This document shows positions 1 to 24,059 of a DNA stretch of 64,000 bases, piece by piece. The notes under the pieces are model-generated. The model searched no databases, was not told the DNA's origin, and saw only the letters and a program-made list of their open reading frames with translations. The DNA is from Thunnus maccoyii (taxonomy: Eukaryota > Chordata > Actinopteri > Scombriformes > Scombridae): NCBI RefSeq assembly GCF_910596095.1, contig NC_056544.1:11951155-12015154 (forward strand), given 5' to 3'. Every line of letters starts with the position of its first letter. Position 1 is the stretch's first letter. The position numbers and the translations under genes are program-made.

Positions 1-115
1 AATATCTTTTGGGTTTTGGAATTTGCTTGGATCGGGAAATTGTGATGGATTTTCACTTTTTTTATAGACCAAATTATTAATCATTAATCAAATATAATTG
101 TTAGTTGCACCCCTT
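1..115. repeat. Right end of a hAT-like short transposon copy
   Basis: The segment carries 'tttatagaccaaattatt', repeated ATTAAT motifs and ends in 'ttagttgcacccctt'. This matches the right end of a dispersed teleost element whose termini read CAG(G/A)GCTGCAACTAA inwards. Five other partial or full copies occur in the window (near 33704, 34821, 46376, 54487 and 56577). The left part is outside the window or degraded. Family assignment is from memory of such repeats, so the hAT label is tentative. Confidence 0.55.
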
Positions 116-1090
116 GTGTACAAAATAACAAAATATACAAAGTGATTAACTTCAAATGTGATTCTAGATGTGCTGCAAACATGAAGTGAAAATGAAGATT
201 CTTTGCACTGTACTCAAGTTGAAACATTTCTATTTTTATACTGTGTCATCTAACAGATACACTTAGATGTACATAGTCATAAATAGCCCAGCTATGACAT
301 AAAGAGCTAGCGTATTCTAGCTTCCCGACCAACCATTGCGTGCTAATAGTGAACACAGTTTCACACTGATCTCATGTTGTTTTAAACTTGTTTTTGCGTG
401 CAAATCATACATGCTTCATTTTTAATGTGGACAAGATCCAAATTCGGCACAACTCGAGACACACGACAGAATGTAAAAAAAAAAAGGAGGATCTTGAGCA
501 TGCAGGACTAATGCTCCCTGGAATGTGTTAGGTGTTAAAAAGCAAATGATGGAAAATTAAATGGAAGAATGGGCTAATGGCAAAGATTACCAGTCATATC
601 ATTTCCCCTGAAAACACAGTCATGGTCCATCGGATCCCACTTTTTCCCACGCTTTGGTAACTTATGCAAGTAAAGCTGTCAGGTAGACAAACCACAAGTC
701 CTGGCACAGCATCTCTATTTCTCAACTCTTGAATCAGCTGCCTTTTGTCAGCTGGAAATTAGTAGAAGACAACTACATTTTTAAATTTAACGAGACACTG
801 CAATCTGAACAGCAGCTAATTTTTCCTGTTTTTAGATAGAGCAGCTGGTTTGCCTCTTCCTCTTGCTGTAGTTTCATTTATACACTGAAATTACAATTTG
901 TCATATTCTGTTACAAGTCCGTACGGCAGTGCCAGTATAACAAGATATACCATACAGCTCTTGAACGTGGTGTAATATAAACATAGCAGAGCTTTGACGT
1001 GGATCTGCTGCCCACTTCTTCTGTGTATTCTTTTGTGTGAGTGTTTGTCTTGTCCCCCCCCGACTGACCTGACTCTCTGTCTGTTAATAG
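116..1090. other. Intron of dvl3 upstream of the first visible exon
   Basis: No coding segment or recognised repeat is seen here. Because the first visible dishevelled exon at 1091 begins with codons corresponding to about residue 78 of human DVL3, this stretch should be the intron before it. The acceptor is 'ctgttaatag' ending at 1090. Confidence 0.6.
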
Positions 1091-4000
1091 CTGGTCTCTG
1101 GAGACGGAGCCCACACAGACGCAGGCTCAGTGGCAGACAGTTTAGAGCAGGCACCCCCTTTGGAGAGGACCGGGGGCATCGGAGACTCCAGACCACCATC
1201 CTACCAGTCAGTATATGTGCATGTGTTTTGTGTTTTCGTGCGCAGGAGAAATGTTTTGCGCAATGTTTGACTCTGGGGGTGTGTGCGTGAAAGAGAGACA
1301 TGCCATGTGTACTTTGTGTTCTGTGCATGTGTCTTGAATGAGTCCTTCTGTGTTTCCTAATAACCGTAGTAACATGGGAAATGGCAAATTGAATGGAAAA
1401 AGAATGACACCTTGTGACTGTCTAGGAGGAAAAACATCTACCTTTTTTGGATGGTTCATTTCTGTTACTCATTCTTTCTGTTGATCATCCTTTTAGATCT
1501 TAAACTCTTTTGTTGCAAAGTGTGTAGAAGATACATGATAGTAATGAAAATGAAATTCTCACCAGACAGAAATAAGTCATCCAACACAACAATTACAATT
1601 CTTGCCAAATATTTGACCAACGCAGAGTAACGGTCTCTGGCACAACTTCACCTACTTCCAAGGTGCACAGAGAAGGAAAAGAAGTCTAGAGAGATGAGTT
1701 TCAGCTTGTTTCAGCTCGTGGCCTTCATCAGGCTCGTGACCCTGATGAAGGCCACAAGCCGAAACGCGTCGGTCAACTAATAAAGTTGCTCTTCATACTA
1801 CAAGTGTTGCTGGAGTTCTCATCTCTCTAAATATTCGACCAACCTCAGCTGTATTATACCAGAGAAGGCAGTTTACTGGAAACAGTTTGTAATGCGATTA
1901 ACAAGAAGCACTTGACATAAACATTTGTTTTAGTGGCTGTTAAATGAACTTCAGTGCCCTGATAATGATGCAATGTAATCAATGGTAAAACCAGATTGTC
2001 CATATCGTCTTACTTCTGTGCACCGTCTCTGTCTGAAGTGGGAAAGCAGCGAGCGGTCGGGACAGTTTGGACAACGACACAGAGACTGGCTCCATGGTGT
2101 CGCAGAGGAGAGAGAGGGAGAGGCCGCGACGGAAACACGCTAATGACCACGGTCAGAAAGCTGTTTGCTTATATGTGTTTGTTTTTGTTTTCATGGTAGA
2201 GTACGTATCAGCTTTATTTCCACAATTTTCACAACTTCAACTCCATTCATCTGGCAGTTGATGACCGGCATCTGGTGTTTTTTTTTACGCGTGCCTCGCA
2301 ATGAGTGTCCCAGAATGGCATAAATGTGATCTAGTGGTGTATATACAATGACTAAAGGGATGCAGCCCTCCTTTCTGCTGCTATCAGATTCTATGAATCT
2401 GTAAGCACGCTATATGTGCAGAGGCTTGAGTAACAATGAAAAATGTCACATAATCAGAAAAACATGTAGTTGCTCTACATTTGTTGTAATGTTTTAATTA
2501 GACACAGATCAATGAGGAACAGGTATGATATGAAGTAATTTATATATATATACAGTTCTAGTTGATGTAAATTTGTGCTTTTTTTTAATCTGAAAACCTA
2601 AAGTAGCCATCTCTCATTTGTGGATTTGTGTAATTTCTCTGAGCTTTTATCTTTTTTTTTAATAAATGGTAAATTCTCACTTGTTGTGTATGTATGTGCC
2701 ATTCTTATGCTGTCCCGGCCACAGGTGGAAGGCAGAACGGTTACTCATCACGGGCAATGGGACGTGGAGGCGCCGAGTACGACAGCTGCTCGTCCTTCAT
2801 GAGCAGTGAGCTGGAGTCCACTTCTTGCTTTGATTCAGAGGATGACGACGCAACCAGCAGGTCAGATGTTCTGCATAGCCGTTCAGCTTGTTCATAAATG
2901 CGGTTCCCAATGAGAAAAGACATTTGGCTTGAGGAATGCATCTGGAATCACAGTTGATGGGGGTTTGGCAGAGATTAGTACAGTCTAATTGTCTGGTGGT
3001 TTTTGCAGTTACCCCCTTGGTTCCCCTCCAGGAGTCGTAGAAATATCTGCAACCCACTCAACAGACACTGCTGTTCTCAGTCTTTAGGCATCTTTCAGGA
3101 TGTTTTTTTTTTCCCCTTTATTTGCAGCACCGATAGTTCTAGATCAAAGCTTTATCAAGCTTCATCTTCAGCAAAATGTCTACATACTGATGCCAGCTGA
3201 TAATTTATAACTCAGGTCATAGCTTCGCAATGAAGTGGATGCTGTTTTATAAACCGTTAGTCCTGACTCCTGGCAGGCATCGCTTTCATTATGGTTTCAG
3301 TGGTTAAAGTGTTTCTTATTAAGTAGGTAACGGAGAGGTTTGAATTTGATGGTGGGATAAATTACTCAGGGACAAATAGCTTCTGTCTCTGTCCAGGTGT
3401 TTTTATTCACTTTATGATTTGTCATGGTTTGTTAACTTGATTCACAAGCAAAGTTATATACAGTATGGTATAATTTCCTTAGTTATACAAATCATATGGC
3501 AACAAATATTATGTTAGTAGCTCATATGCTAGAGCATGTCCATGTGTATGCATCATTTCTAAAAAGTCATGGTTTTCTGTCTTCTTTTGTTCAGGTTTAG
3601 TAGCTCCACTGAACAGAGCTCTTCTCGTCTAATGAGACGACACCGCCGTCGCCGACGGAAACCCAAGGCCTCCAACATGGACAGGGTGAGACCACACACA
3701 CACTTGTGCACACAGGACTGGAAATCAGCCACAGACTTTTTTTTAAAGTTCTATAATAATATTAAAGTTTTACTAAAAGTTTGTGACTTCTTGTGTGAGA
3801 TTTTTCTCATCACAGTTCTTTGTTTAATCCCATTTTTCATCATTTTTCCATCCAGTCGTCGTCATTCAGCAGCATCACAGACTCCACCATGTCTCTGAAC
3901 ATCATCACCGTCACCCTCAACATGGGTAAGTGACTCAGCCTTGTGGAAATTTTTACAGTGAGTGAAATTTGATTTTGGGATAAACAGAGCCTCCTGATTT

Positions 4001-4470
4001 TCTGAATAAAGTCTCCATACAGTCACTTACTGAGCCACTTAACTGAATAATGTTGGAGTTAAAAAAAAATCCTTTCATAAGAGAGGAAAGTACACAAATG
4101 TGTGATTTGTTGCTTATTGATGCAGGCCATTACAGTCTTTTCTGTCCTAACTCACTTAACTACTAATGCTCTGTTGAATGCATATTGTGTGCTCGTCTCC
4201 ACCTCACAGAGAAGTACAACTTCTTGGGCATCAGTATTGTGGGTCAGAGTAATGAGAGGGGAGATGGAGGAATCTACATCGGCTCTATCATGAAGGGAGG
4301 AGCTGTGGCTGCAGATGGACGCATAGAGCCTGGAGACATGCTGTTGCAGGTGTGTGTCTGTATGAGTCTTTAACCGAGAGAGAGAGAGAGAGAGAACGGG
4401 AAACGCATACACTCACGCACAGAGGATGAAAAAAATGTGTGTCAGTGCATATCTGGGACTTGGACCAGGA

Positions 4471-4531
<61 letters not shown>

Positions 4532-7500
4532 AAAGAACTTAGTAATGTGAGAGCAATCAAAGGTTTTTCTAAACAAAAAGGCATGTGTTAAGGATTAAAA
4601 AAAAAAAAAAAACATATTTCTGAACTGTTTCTGAAATGGCACGATTGCATGCAGCAGTATATAATTACTCAACAGGTGATTTTAAGATTATTTTGAAACT
4701 TTTTTTTTTTTTTTTAATCTGTTCATTTTTTCCATCTTATTCCCATTCTCGCCATGTTATCTCAATCACATTATAACCTTCTAGCGTCACATGGTGTTAT
4801 AGGGTGACTAGTTTATTGGACAGTCAGCTGTGTTTGTGGCTCTAATGTGATTTCCATTTTCATTCTTTCTTAAATACCCACCCCTAAAATCTAATATTGC
4901 ATGCCACGTTGAAACACTGCCAGTCCCATTAGTGCAATGGGGATTTATTGGAGCGACACTGAGACTGTGAAAGTTTTATACAGGAAACGATTTAGCATTA
5001 GGTTCGTTCTTTATTGTCATAATTTTAATTTAATTTTTTTTTTATTATCCCCCTGTAGGTGAACGACATCAACTTTGAGAACATGAGCAATGATGATGCG
5101 GTTCGAGTACTGAGGGACATAGTGCACAAGCCAGGGTGAGTAGCAAACAGGCAATACACTAAAGCATCTTCTGTAACGGCAATAAATAGAAATATTCTTC
5201 CATAAAACACAGGTGCAAAGCAAAGACATAACAGAATCCTAGTAAAGTTGAAGATGAGACATCCTGTGTGTTTTAGGTCAGTTTTAACTGTCTGTGTGTA
5301 AACTTTGTCTCTGTGTTTATTACCAGCCCCATTACTCTGACTGTGGCCAAGTGCTGGGACCCGAACCCACGGAGCTGCTTTGCTCTGCCTAGGAGTGAGT
5401 GGTTTTTTTTGTATCATTTCAACAATGATACACAAGGTCTTCTGTTTTGGTGCATGTCTCTCTGGCTCAGAATTTTACTGTAAGATCATAAACACTAACT
5501 TCTTACTCTACCTTTCATCATGCAGGTGAGCCAATCCGGCCCATTGATCCAGCCGCGTGGGTGTCTCATACCGCGGCTATGACCGGGGTATACCCTGCAT
5601 ATGGCATGAGCCCCTCCATGAGCACCGTCACCTCCACCAGCTCCTCCATCAGCAGCTCTATCCCCGAGACTGAACGTGAGTCAGCCCCCCCCACCCCCCC
5701 GCAGCTGCTTGTTACGGCTTATTATCCAAATCTGGAGGCAGCTTTACGTAATGCAGCCTTCACTCTACATACATAGTGCTTTTTCATCGTGCAATGGACT
5801 GCAATATCACTTTTTTCAACATTCGGTTCTCAACCACTTTGGATTCCCTCCCCGCCCTCCAAAAATGCAGTAATATCAGTATCCTCCCAAGATGTGTTAG
5901 TAAATCTTTGTGCTGAGAGTTGCCTTGCCCTCTCACTGCATTCCAGCGACTAGTCTCTGTTCCAGCTTTTACTGTGTTCAGCCTCACATCTAGCTTCCAT
6001 CTGCTCAATAACACTTGTCAAAACGGAGCCATAACTCACTACTTTCATCTTCTCCCTGTAATCTTTGGAAGGACTGCGAAGTGTTTGTCTTTCTTTCGGT
6101 GGAAGATTCGTTCCTCTTGAAACACTTTTCTTGGCCAATATTGAATTGATTCACATATTTTCAGATTTCCCCTCTCTTACAGAACATAAATTTCACTTCA
6201 TCACATGCTTTAAAAATCTAAATCAGTTCAACACTGGTAAAACAAAAAAAAAAGTTAATGCTGGTGTACCTTGCATTTTTGGGTCAGTTTAATGGTAATT
6301 TATTTTAAATGCTTTGGAGAATTGGCCAACTGTATCGATGCCAGAAGTTATTTTCAACGGAGCTACAGTGAAGTTAAAAAGAAGAAACCATTCTGAGTTC
6401 TGAGTTCAGTTCGTGTCGGCCCCTAAAAATCAGTTCCTCTTTCTGTACTCACTTTTTTTGCACTAGTCTTCTTAATCATACAGAGAGAAATCTGTTGCAC
6501 ACAAAATAGATTCAACACTTAACACTACATAATGCAGTGAATGCAGCCAAACAAAGGGTGTGACTATTGTTTGATGTGGGCTGACAACAACAGCAACTCT
6601 GAAAGACCAGAGGGAAATCCACTTTATGTGTATATTTATACCCATCAAGAAGTTGTAAAGCAAAAAAAGGAACCGTAGTAATGTTTGTGAGAAGTGTTTG
6701 AACTAGACGATGTATGGGAAACAACTTTTTTGGACACAAAAAAGTAATGAAAATATATATCAAGCTGTCACATCCGCAATGTTCCTAACAGATGTTCACG
6801 CCCTTTTATTGGGGACTGTGTCGAGACATTATGTGAAATGAATGAAATCACTGAGTGAAGTGGAAGTTGATGAGGCAGGTCAAGGGAAAAGTGGGTGCAC
6901 CAAAAAGTAAATTACAACACTTAATCACAAAATTTCTCATCTTGGAATGCAACAAAAATCAAAGTTAGATAATATCGGAGTCTGTAATGGTGTTCTAGGG
7001 AGGACGTTAGATTCATTATTCTCAGGCTGTTGTTGGGGTTTTGTCAAGACCCGGCTCATTTTTAGTCCAAGTCAAACAAAGATCAAGCTTAATCCAGTCT
7101 GATTTGTGATCAAATTACAGTCCAGACCACAGGAAACCAAATATTATTCGAGGCAAATTCTTAAAACAGACCAACATTTATTTTTGTAGGTGTCCAGTTA
7201 ACAAGTAGGAAACAAAGGCATTTACATATTTCATATATATGTGTGGCAAATATCTCAGGACAGATTTGAAACAGATCCCATGTTAATTTGAACATGTGTC
7301 CTCTGATTTCTCCCAGGATTCGATGACTTCCACCTCTCCATCCACAGCGACATGGCAACAGTTGCTAAGGCCATGGCCTGCCCAGAGTCAGGTCTGGAGG
7401 TTCGAGACAGGATGTGGCTCAAGATCACCATTGCTAATGCTTTTATCGGTACGTCTTTCATAGCAGACCTCATGATCCGGCATTTATTATTTAAAAGTTA

Positions 7501-10227
7501 TTTCCTTCATCAGTATGCACACCTATTAATCTCTTTTCCTTATTTGCTCAGTTCAGTTTGTAGATTGGGACCGTCAGTGTTTCAGTAATGTTGCTAAAGT
7601 GATGAAATAAAGCCTCTTAGATAAAATATCAAATAATCCACGAATGTCGTATTCCTTTATTGTTCTGAGTTGCACCTCACAGCAATAGTATTTCTTAAGC
7701 TGTGAACAATTAAATATCACATCTAAATAAAGATTATTCAAATCCCCGTTTTGGATATTTTTCTACGTCATGAATTAGTCTTAGAATGTGAAAGCAAAAC
7801 TGTAAAATTCACAATAAAATGTGTGTGTCTTTGTGTCCTCAGGTTCTGATGTGGTGGACTGGCTCTTCCATCATGTTGAAGGGTTCTCAGATCGCCGTGA
7901 AGCCCGAAAATACGCCAGCAACCTGCTGAAGGCCGGCTACATCCGACACACCGTCAACAAGATCACCTTCTCTGAACAGTGCTACTATGTTTTTGGAGAC
8001 CTCTGCGGCAGTAAGTGAACACTGAAGTCTTTGATTAGATAAAATCTGCTTGGAATGTCAGTATCAGTAAACGCAAGTATCTCCAAAGTATGTCGGTGTA
8101 GTTGTATTTGTGTTTTCTGCAACTTCTGTAGAGTAACACAAGACAAACTTTATTAATCCTACATTGAGTGTAAATGTAGACGCCTAAATCAGTTTTCTTT
8201 CTCTGTCTCCCTCAGACATGACCCACTTGTCTCTCCATGACCATGATGGTTCCAGTGGGGGAGCCTCAGATCACGACACTCTGCCCCCTCTGCCACACCC
8301 AGGGGCAGCCCCCTGGCCCATGGCTCTGCCCTACCAGTTCCCCATTCCTCATCCTTACGACCTGTCACAGCCCTTCCCCGGTGGACCAGGCGCTGGCAGT
8401 GCAGGAAGCCAGCACAGTGGTGAGTCCAGTCTGAAGTCTGTATTCATCATCAGAGTATTCGAAACATGTTGAAGACCAGTCAGTAGGATCTGTCTTTTGA
8501 GTATAAAACACTCAACTCTGCAGACTTGAAATTTTGCTGTATAGAGTTTGTCGTTATGCTCCTTCATGAGGAATTGATCAGCTTGAATTCACTTACAATC
8601 GATTGGATGGGAAGTATCAAAATATCCATAGAAACTTCTCAAACTGCTGCATGTTCCACTTCTTCTCTGTTCATCTATGAGCTCATTGTGTTGAAAAACA
8701 CAGTTTTAGCAGAACATAGCTAAGAGGGTGATATTGACATGGAAGTGGTGAAAAGTTGTCACCACCATAGTCATTGAAACTGACATGAATCAATGCGAAC
8801 TACAGCTGTTTCTTTGTGGGGGATCAAACTGCAGACTGTTTACAACCACTTTTCAGGCCGGCAGTAACAGAGTTTGGCTAAAGTATCACTTTAAAAAGCA
8901 CTTTGCACAGAGGGAGTACAAAAACAAAATCTTGAACTCCTCTTGTAATACTTGCTCTTAGAAGTAGATTTTGTTTCCTGTTTGCTGTCTTAATCCAGAG
9001 TCACATGAGAAGGTTGACGAGTTTAATGTCTGCTCTTTCAATACAGAAAAGAGTCCAGTACATGTTTACTTAAGCTTTCCTCAAAGTCTTGAAAGAAATA
9101 CCTTGGCTCTGTCGAAAGTGAAGAAAAAAAATTCCTTCCAAACAGCTTTAAAGCTGCCTCATTTACATGTTATTTAACATGTAGAAATAGAAAAACAGAC
9201 ATTGTGGTTTCAGAGCAGTTTGCTTACGCAATGGAGAACAGCTGAGCCCACTGACTGCACATAACATCTCAGACATCTTGTCCTGATTTGCACACTGCTG
9301 TTGCACACTGCCATAACGTGAACGTTTGGCTGAATAATTTACAAGCTAGCAAGATACAACATATGAATAAGACAGTGTCAGGGTTGTTTTAAGGCTCAAG
9401 TTTTCCCAAGCTTTATGCTAATATCTAGCCCTCTAATAGACACAAAGATGATAAATTGTGTCTTCTTTTTATCTGTGTGTGGGTTTGATGGCAAGTACAT
9501 TTTCCAGATGTCAGGAAATGCCTTTTAATCATATAAACTGTTATAGTTTAAATTTATCAGTCTGTGGAACGTGCCTCAGAAACAAGAAGGCTTTTTGCGG
9601 TAATCAAATGAAAACATGTAATTGCTTTCGGTAATAGCTAAGCTGTTTGGACTGTGAGAGGCAGCGAATGCTCCATGACCATGTCTGCATTAGTCATGCA
9701 GCTCTCCTGAGAGTCTTCCACAAAGTGGGTCAGCTCTGCCTGCCTCACTTCACTGGGATGGGAGTCAGTGGCTCATGTTGATGACTCAGATTAAGTAAAT
9801 GGTGTATGTAAAAATGTTTGTACATCATACATGGTTAATAATCACGGTTTGCTCTATTCTGTCCACAGGAAGCAGCGGTTCTAACTGCAGCAAGAACGAG
9901 GGTCGGAAATCTGGCGGCAGCGGCAGCGACGCAGAGATCAGGAGCCACCGAGCTCCAAGCGAGCGCTCGGTAGCTCCCCCTAGTGAGCGAAGCGTCCGTA
10001 GCTCTGTCAGCCACCGCAGTGTCAACTCCCAATTAATAGCCTACGGGCCAGGCCTCGTTTACGGCCCCCCTGGCCTGCCCCCCCAACCCCCACATCTGTC
10101 TACAGCTGCCCCCGGCGCCCCACCAGGCAGGGAGCTCGTCTCTGTGCCCCCCGAGCTCACTGCTTCACGGCAGTCCCTGCGAATGGCAGTGGGCAACGCC
10201 GGAGAGTTCTTCGTTGATGTGATGTGA
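1091..10227 (+). CDS. dvl3: Dishevelled segment polarity protein, DVL3-like (5' end missing)
   Basis: Dishevelled is the cytoplasmic hub that relays Frizzled signals to the beta-catenin and planar-polarity branches of Wnt signalling. Thirteen exons join in frame to 607 residues: 1091-1206, 2039-2151, 2725-2860, 3595-3685, 3856-3925, 4210-4349, 5059-5135, 5327-5394, 5526-5675, 7317-7448, 7843-8010, 8216-8419, 9869-10227. Visible parts in order are the conserved '[13 protein letters not shown]' linker (about 28-38), a basic run [11 protein letters not shown] in exon 4, the PDZ domain (about 168-262, with [11 protein letters not shown]), the DEP domain (about 345-420, with SDVVDWL and the YASNLLKAG helix), a Pro/Ser-rich tail and the invariant C-terminus FFVDVM. 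Human DVL3 is 716 residues; about 77 N-terminal residues with the DIX polymerisation domain lie left of the window. DVL3 is preferred over DVL1/2 because of the [11 protein letters not shown] linker and because ap2m1 follows, as in human. Teleost a/b copy cannot be decided. Confidence 0.93.
1687..1829. repeat. Short inverted-repeat element with a nested perfect hairpin
   Basis: Twelve-base perfect terminal inverted repeats bound the element: TAGAGAGATGAG at 1687-1698 and its complement at 1818-1829. Inside, a 15-base perfect inverted repeat (GTGGCCTTCATCAGG at 1718-1732, complement at 1741-1755) encloses an eight-base loop. It is followed by 'gccgaaacgcgtcgg' and a 'taataaagttg' segment, wording seen in dispersed fish repeats. 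It lies in a dvl3 intron. It looks like a non-autonomous foldback or MITE-like element; the superfamily is not identified. Confidence 0.6.
4473..4526. repeat. (GT)n microsatellite
   Basis: About 27 GT units in the dvl3 intron after the exon that ends the first half of the PDZ domain; a short (GA)n run at 4378-4392 precedes it. Confidence 0.95.
5676..7316 (+). other. Large dvl3 intron, no gene seen
   Basis: The 1.6 kb intron lies between the [10 protein letters not shown] linker exon and the exon starting [13 protein letters not shown]. It is AT-rich. No conserved exon, repeat of known family or RNA gene was recognised. Confidence 0.6.
8420..9868 (+). other. Last dvl3 intron, no gene seen
   Basis: The 1.45 kb intron sits between the QHSG exon and the terminal exon. 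Donor is GTGAGT at 8420 and acceptor is 'tctgtccacag' ending at 9868. Nothing else recognisable was found. Confidence 0.6.
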
Positions 10228-11206
10228 CGCATGTTATAGGCCGATCAAAGAGTAGCAGATTGGGCTTTCTCATGTCGTTACAGGGCTGAGAAGGATGGCA
10301 TGACAGGACGGAAGGAAGTGAAGATTGCAAAAGCTGTAACCCAAGGCCTCGAGTCCACTTCCTAAAAGCAGAAATGGAACCAATCCTGTTTTGTATGCTG
10401 AGAGAAAATGTCCCTCCTCTCTTGTGCTTTTCTTCCTAGTAGTAGTGGCCATACTTTCTTCAGTGAAGAAACCCCTTCGCTCAAGATGGAACCAAAGCGC
10501 CTTTCTCAGTTTCCGCTCCTCGGTGGGGAAGAGTTTGTGTGAGGACAAAAGAGCAAGAGAAGGGAGGGAGACGGTGGAAACAGACAGCTGGGGGAGATGA
10601 CTCAGCGCTTTTCTACATGGATGTTTTTCATTTGTTCTTCTCTTCACTCTTCCCTCCTCTCTGCTTTCCTTATCTAACATTCTCTGTCCTCCCCCACCCC
10701 TGTCCACGTCCAAAAACTGAGCGAGAAAAAACCCTCTTCCCTCCTTCTGGTTCTTACAATTCCCACTTGCTGACCTCTAACAAGAAAAAAAAAAACCCTG
10801 AAAGAAAGCTGAAATGAACACTAACTGTTAACCTTATTCAGACTTTTTAAACGTTTGCTTGACTTAAGAGAGAAAGAAATGGAAAAAACTGTATGTAGTG
10901 CAAGAGAATCACAGTCCTTCTTACTGTAAGAATGCATTTGTTTTATTATATACGTAGTTGGTCACAACTAGTTTCATTTTACAACGCTAAACATCCAGCT
11001 TCAAGAGTCATTTTTACACTACATAACTGCGTTTTCATCTGTTAACCAGAGCATTTTCAGTCTCTGTCTTGTGATAATGTATAGTGGAAAAAAAAATTCT
11101 TACCATGTCTTTCACACTACTCTTTTATCAAGGAAAAATGTCTTTTTATTTATAAATATAGTTTTATGACTTAACTTTGCTGCTCCGTGTTGTTTTTCTG
11201 TGAGTG

Positions 11207-11243
<37 letters not shown>

Positions 11244-11561
11244 ATATGTTTGAAATTTGTGACCCAGTATGTTGTTTTTTTCATGGTACCTGAGGTCATA
11301 TTTGCATTTTAAAAGCTGTCCGAGAGCAGGAATGTGAAGGTTAGGCAGTCTGGTGCGCAGATGTGTGTGTGTGGTCTGTGGGTGTGTGCGAGAGATCAGC
11401 CTGTGTACATTTAGATTTGCCTCAGAACTGAATGACCCTATGCAAAATGTCCCCTGTGGTTGGGATGAGAGAAAAATTCCTGTAGAGAGGTGATATGATT
11501 CAGGTTGGACACACAAAAAAAAGTAGAGTTGAATCAGATGGACTCTGCAGGATAGAATAAA
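10228..11561 (+). other. dvl3: dvl3 3' untranslated region with candidate poly(A) signal
   Basis: The first AATAAA downstream of the stop codon is at 11556-11561. The stretch includes a (GT)n run near 11211-11238 and pyrimidine-rich tracts. The open frame on the minus strand here (11112-11657) mostly reads through the GT repeat and is not a gene. The true 3' end could also lie earlier at a variant signal. Confidence 0.5.
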
Positions 11562-12112
11562 ACAAGGCCACCCACATAACCATTTGTTTAAAGGACAAAT
11601 CCAGGAAAATGTGTTTGCTGTTTCCCATTCATTGAAGCTGAGTGTGCAGATCAGCAACCCTTCTCTGCAGCTAGTAAGGATTTACAACAGTGTTACTCAA
11701 GAATATGTAGTTAAGCAAGTTGGACACTTGCCAACATAGTCCCAAGTCTTTTTTTTTAAAAAAAAAAGGAAAAAAAAGGACAGTGGGTCAACGTGCTGCC
11801 TTATACATTTCACACCCACAATCATTAATATACTACTATGAAACAAATAATAATCGAGCAGTGGCATACGTAGCTTATCATAACAAGGCCTGGGTGCGGT
11901 TTACACATCGCTGCAGCCGCGCCTTTTCCTGTCACAGTGGACGGTTGTGCGTAAGGACGGCGGGTCAGCTGACAGCTATCAGAGGACCGGGAGGAAGGAG
12001 CGGAATTAGCGGCTGTGCGAGTGTGTGAACTGGGAACCTGCTGGATCCACAAGCTTACATCTGAGGCTGACGCGGGGAGCGAGAGTCTGGTGGCGTCCGT
12101 GAGAGAACTAGG
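11562..12112 (+). promoter_or_regulatory. ap2m1: Promoter region and untranslated first exon of ap2m1
   Basis: A GC-richer segment from about 11890 ends in a good splice donor: 'gaactagg' followed by GTGAGT at 12113. The 5' end of this untranslated exon cannot be fixed from sequence. Only about 0.4 kb separates it from the proposed dvl3 poly(A) signal, so the two same-strand genes are packed tightly, as in mammals. Confidence 0.5.
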
Positions 12113-13585
12113 GTGAGTTCACTGCAGTCGACACGGCGAAATGTTTCTCGTTGTAGCCCCGGTAACGGTTGCGGGTAGCCGGTGAAACAGTTTCATTCGT
12201 GGGCGATGCTAATATTAGCACTGTTAGCTGCCGCTCCGCTAACACACGTCAAGCTCGCGGCGGTAACTACTGTGGAAAACGGATATGAGGCGATTTTTTT
12301 CCTTTGAAATGAGAGCATACAGCATGCTAATTCTGCAGACTGTAAACGATTAAACGTTATTGGAGAGAGTCAGCGCTGCAATTTAACACTGCTCGTTTAT
12401 AAATTGATTATACTTATTAATATTGCGAATTAAATGGTCGTCCAACGGCTTGATATCCAGTGTACCGGAAGTCCATTTAAAATCCCGCACGGATCGACGC
12501 TGGTTCGCTCTAACTTTACACCGCCAGCTAGCCTGCTATCGTAAGCTAAATTAGCTAGCTACCTCTCTCGGTCTATTCTCCTCCATCACTTTGATCCTAG
12601 CTGAAGGTCAATCCTCCCATCTATGTGGTAGCCACTTAAGAATATTTAAAACAAGACATTTCGAGCCGTCGTGTCCCTCGACGGTCGAATAATAACTGAG
12701 AAAATATGAAAAATTGATGAACGTTTGGAAAACGGCCCGAGTGAGCAGACATCTTGACTTGGGCCAATAAAAGGGCGATTAAACCCGCTCAGGTCTCGGT
12801 TTAATCGTTTACAAACCCGGCACTGACCCGATGGGGATATATTTCAGTAAAACAAGCATATGATTGTGTTGTGTCCTTCCTCCCGCACCGTGTGTTTTAG
12901 TTGTCTGGCCTCTGTCTTAGCTTGAAATTAGAGGAATGCCAAGCATGTCCTTCATCCCTTGGTTTCCAGAAGCTTCATTCATGAGTAAAGACAAACTATG
13001 ATTTCCTTATAGTCATAAGCAAGTCAGCTATCTCACACCTGCACTGCCTCTAGATGAAGTGTGGTGTCTTTAAGCTTTTATTCTACTTTGGATTCAATGT
13101 TTAGTGTAATTATATTCAGACTGCATCTGGTAGTAAAAGGCAACAGATTTGTAGCTGACTACCTGGTGGCATCCTGCTGCAAACTAGTGGCTGCTAATCT
13201 GCTGTTAATCTTAGTTTGGAAAGAAAACAAGGAATTGACTGGGGTGAGACCTGCAAGAGTGGGCTCTGTTTAAACTGTATTGGAGTGATCTTTAATGTGT
13301 GTGTGCCATTTGCATGTAACAAGAATGAGTCACCACAGTGGTGCAGCTGCAGGATATATCCAACTGGCAATAGAGTGGTTTCTGTCTGTGTGTGTTAGAG
13401 AGGGAGAGGGAGACAGAAAAAGGCGGATGTGAGGGACAAACGTCTCCCTGTACTTGTGGTCACTCTCTCACTTCTCACTGCTTTCACTTCTCTATCACCC
13501 CACTCTCCTTTCCCTATTTCCTTCCTGCCATCTCTCTCTTTCTCACTCCATTCCTGTCTCTCCTCAGGCGGGGTTTGGTTTCACC

Positions 13586-13603
13586 ATGGCCGGTTGGGTC
13601 TGA
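13586..13603 (+). promoter_or_regulatory. ap2m1: Five-codon upstream ORF in ap2m1 leader
   Basis: The leader part of exon 2 (13568-13615) holds an ATG in strong Kozak context (CACCATGG) that encodes M-A-G-W-V and stops at 13603, twelve bases before the true AP-2 mu start at 13616. A strong uORF this close should lower or tune translation of the main frame. Whether all transcripts include it depends on the use of the acceptor at 13567. Confidence 0.6.

Positions 13604-24059
<10,456 letters not shown>

Noticed and set aside
11112..11657. 181-codon minus-strand frame
   Set aside because: It passes through a GT microsatellite and has no resemblance to a known protein; the region is dvl3 3' UTR.
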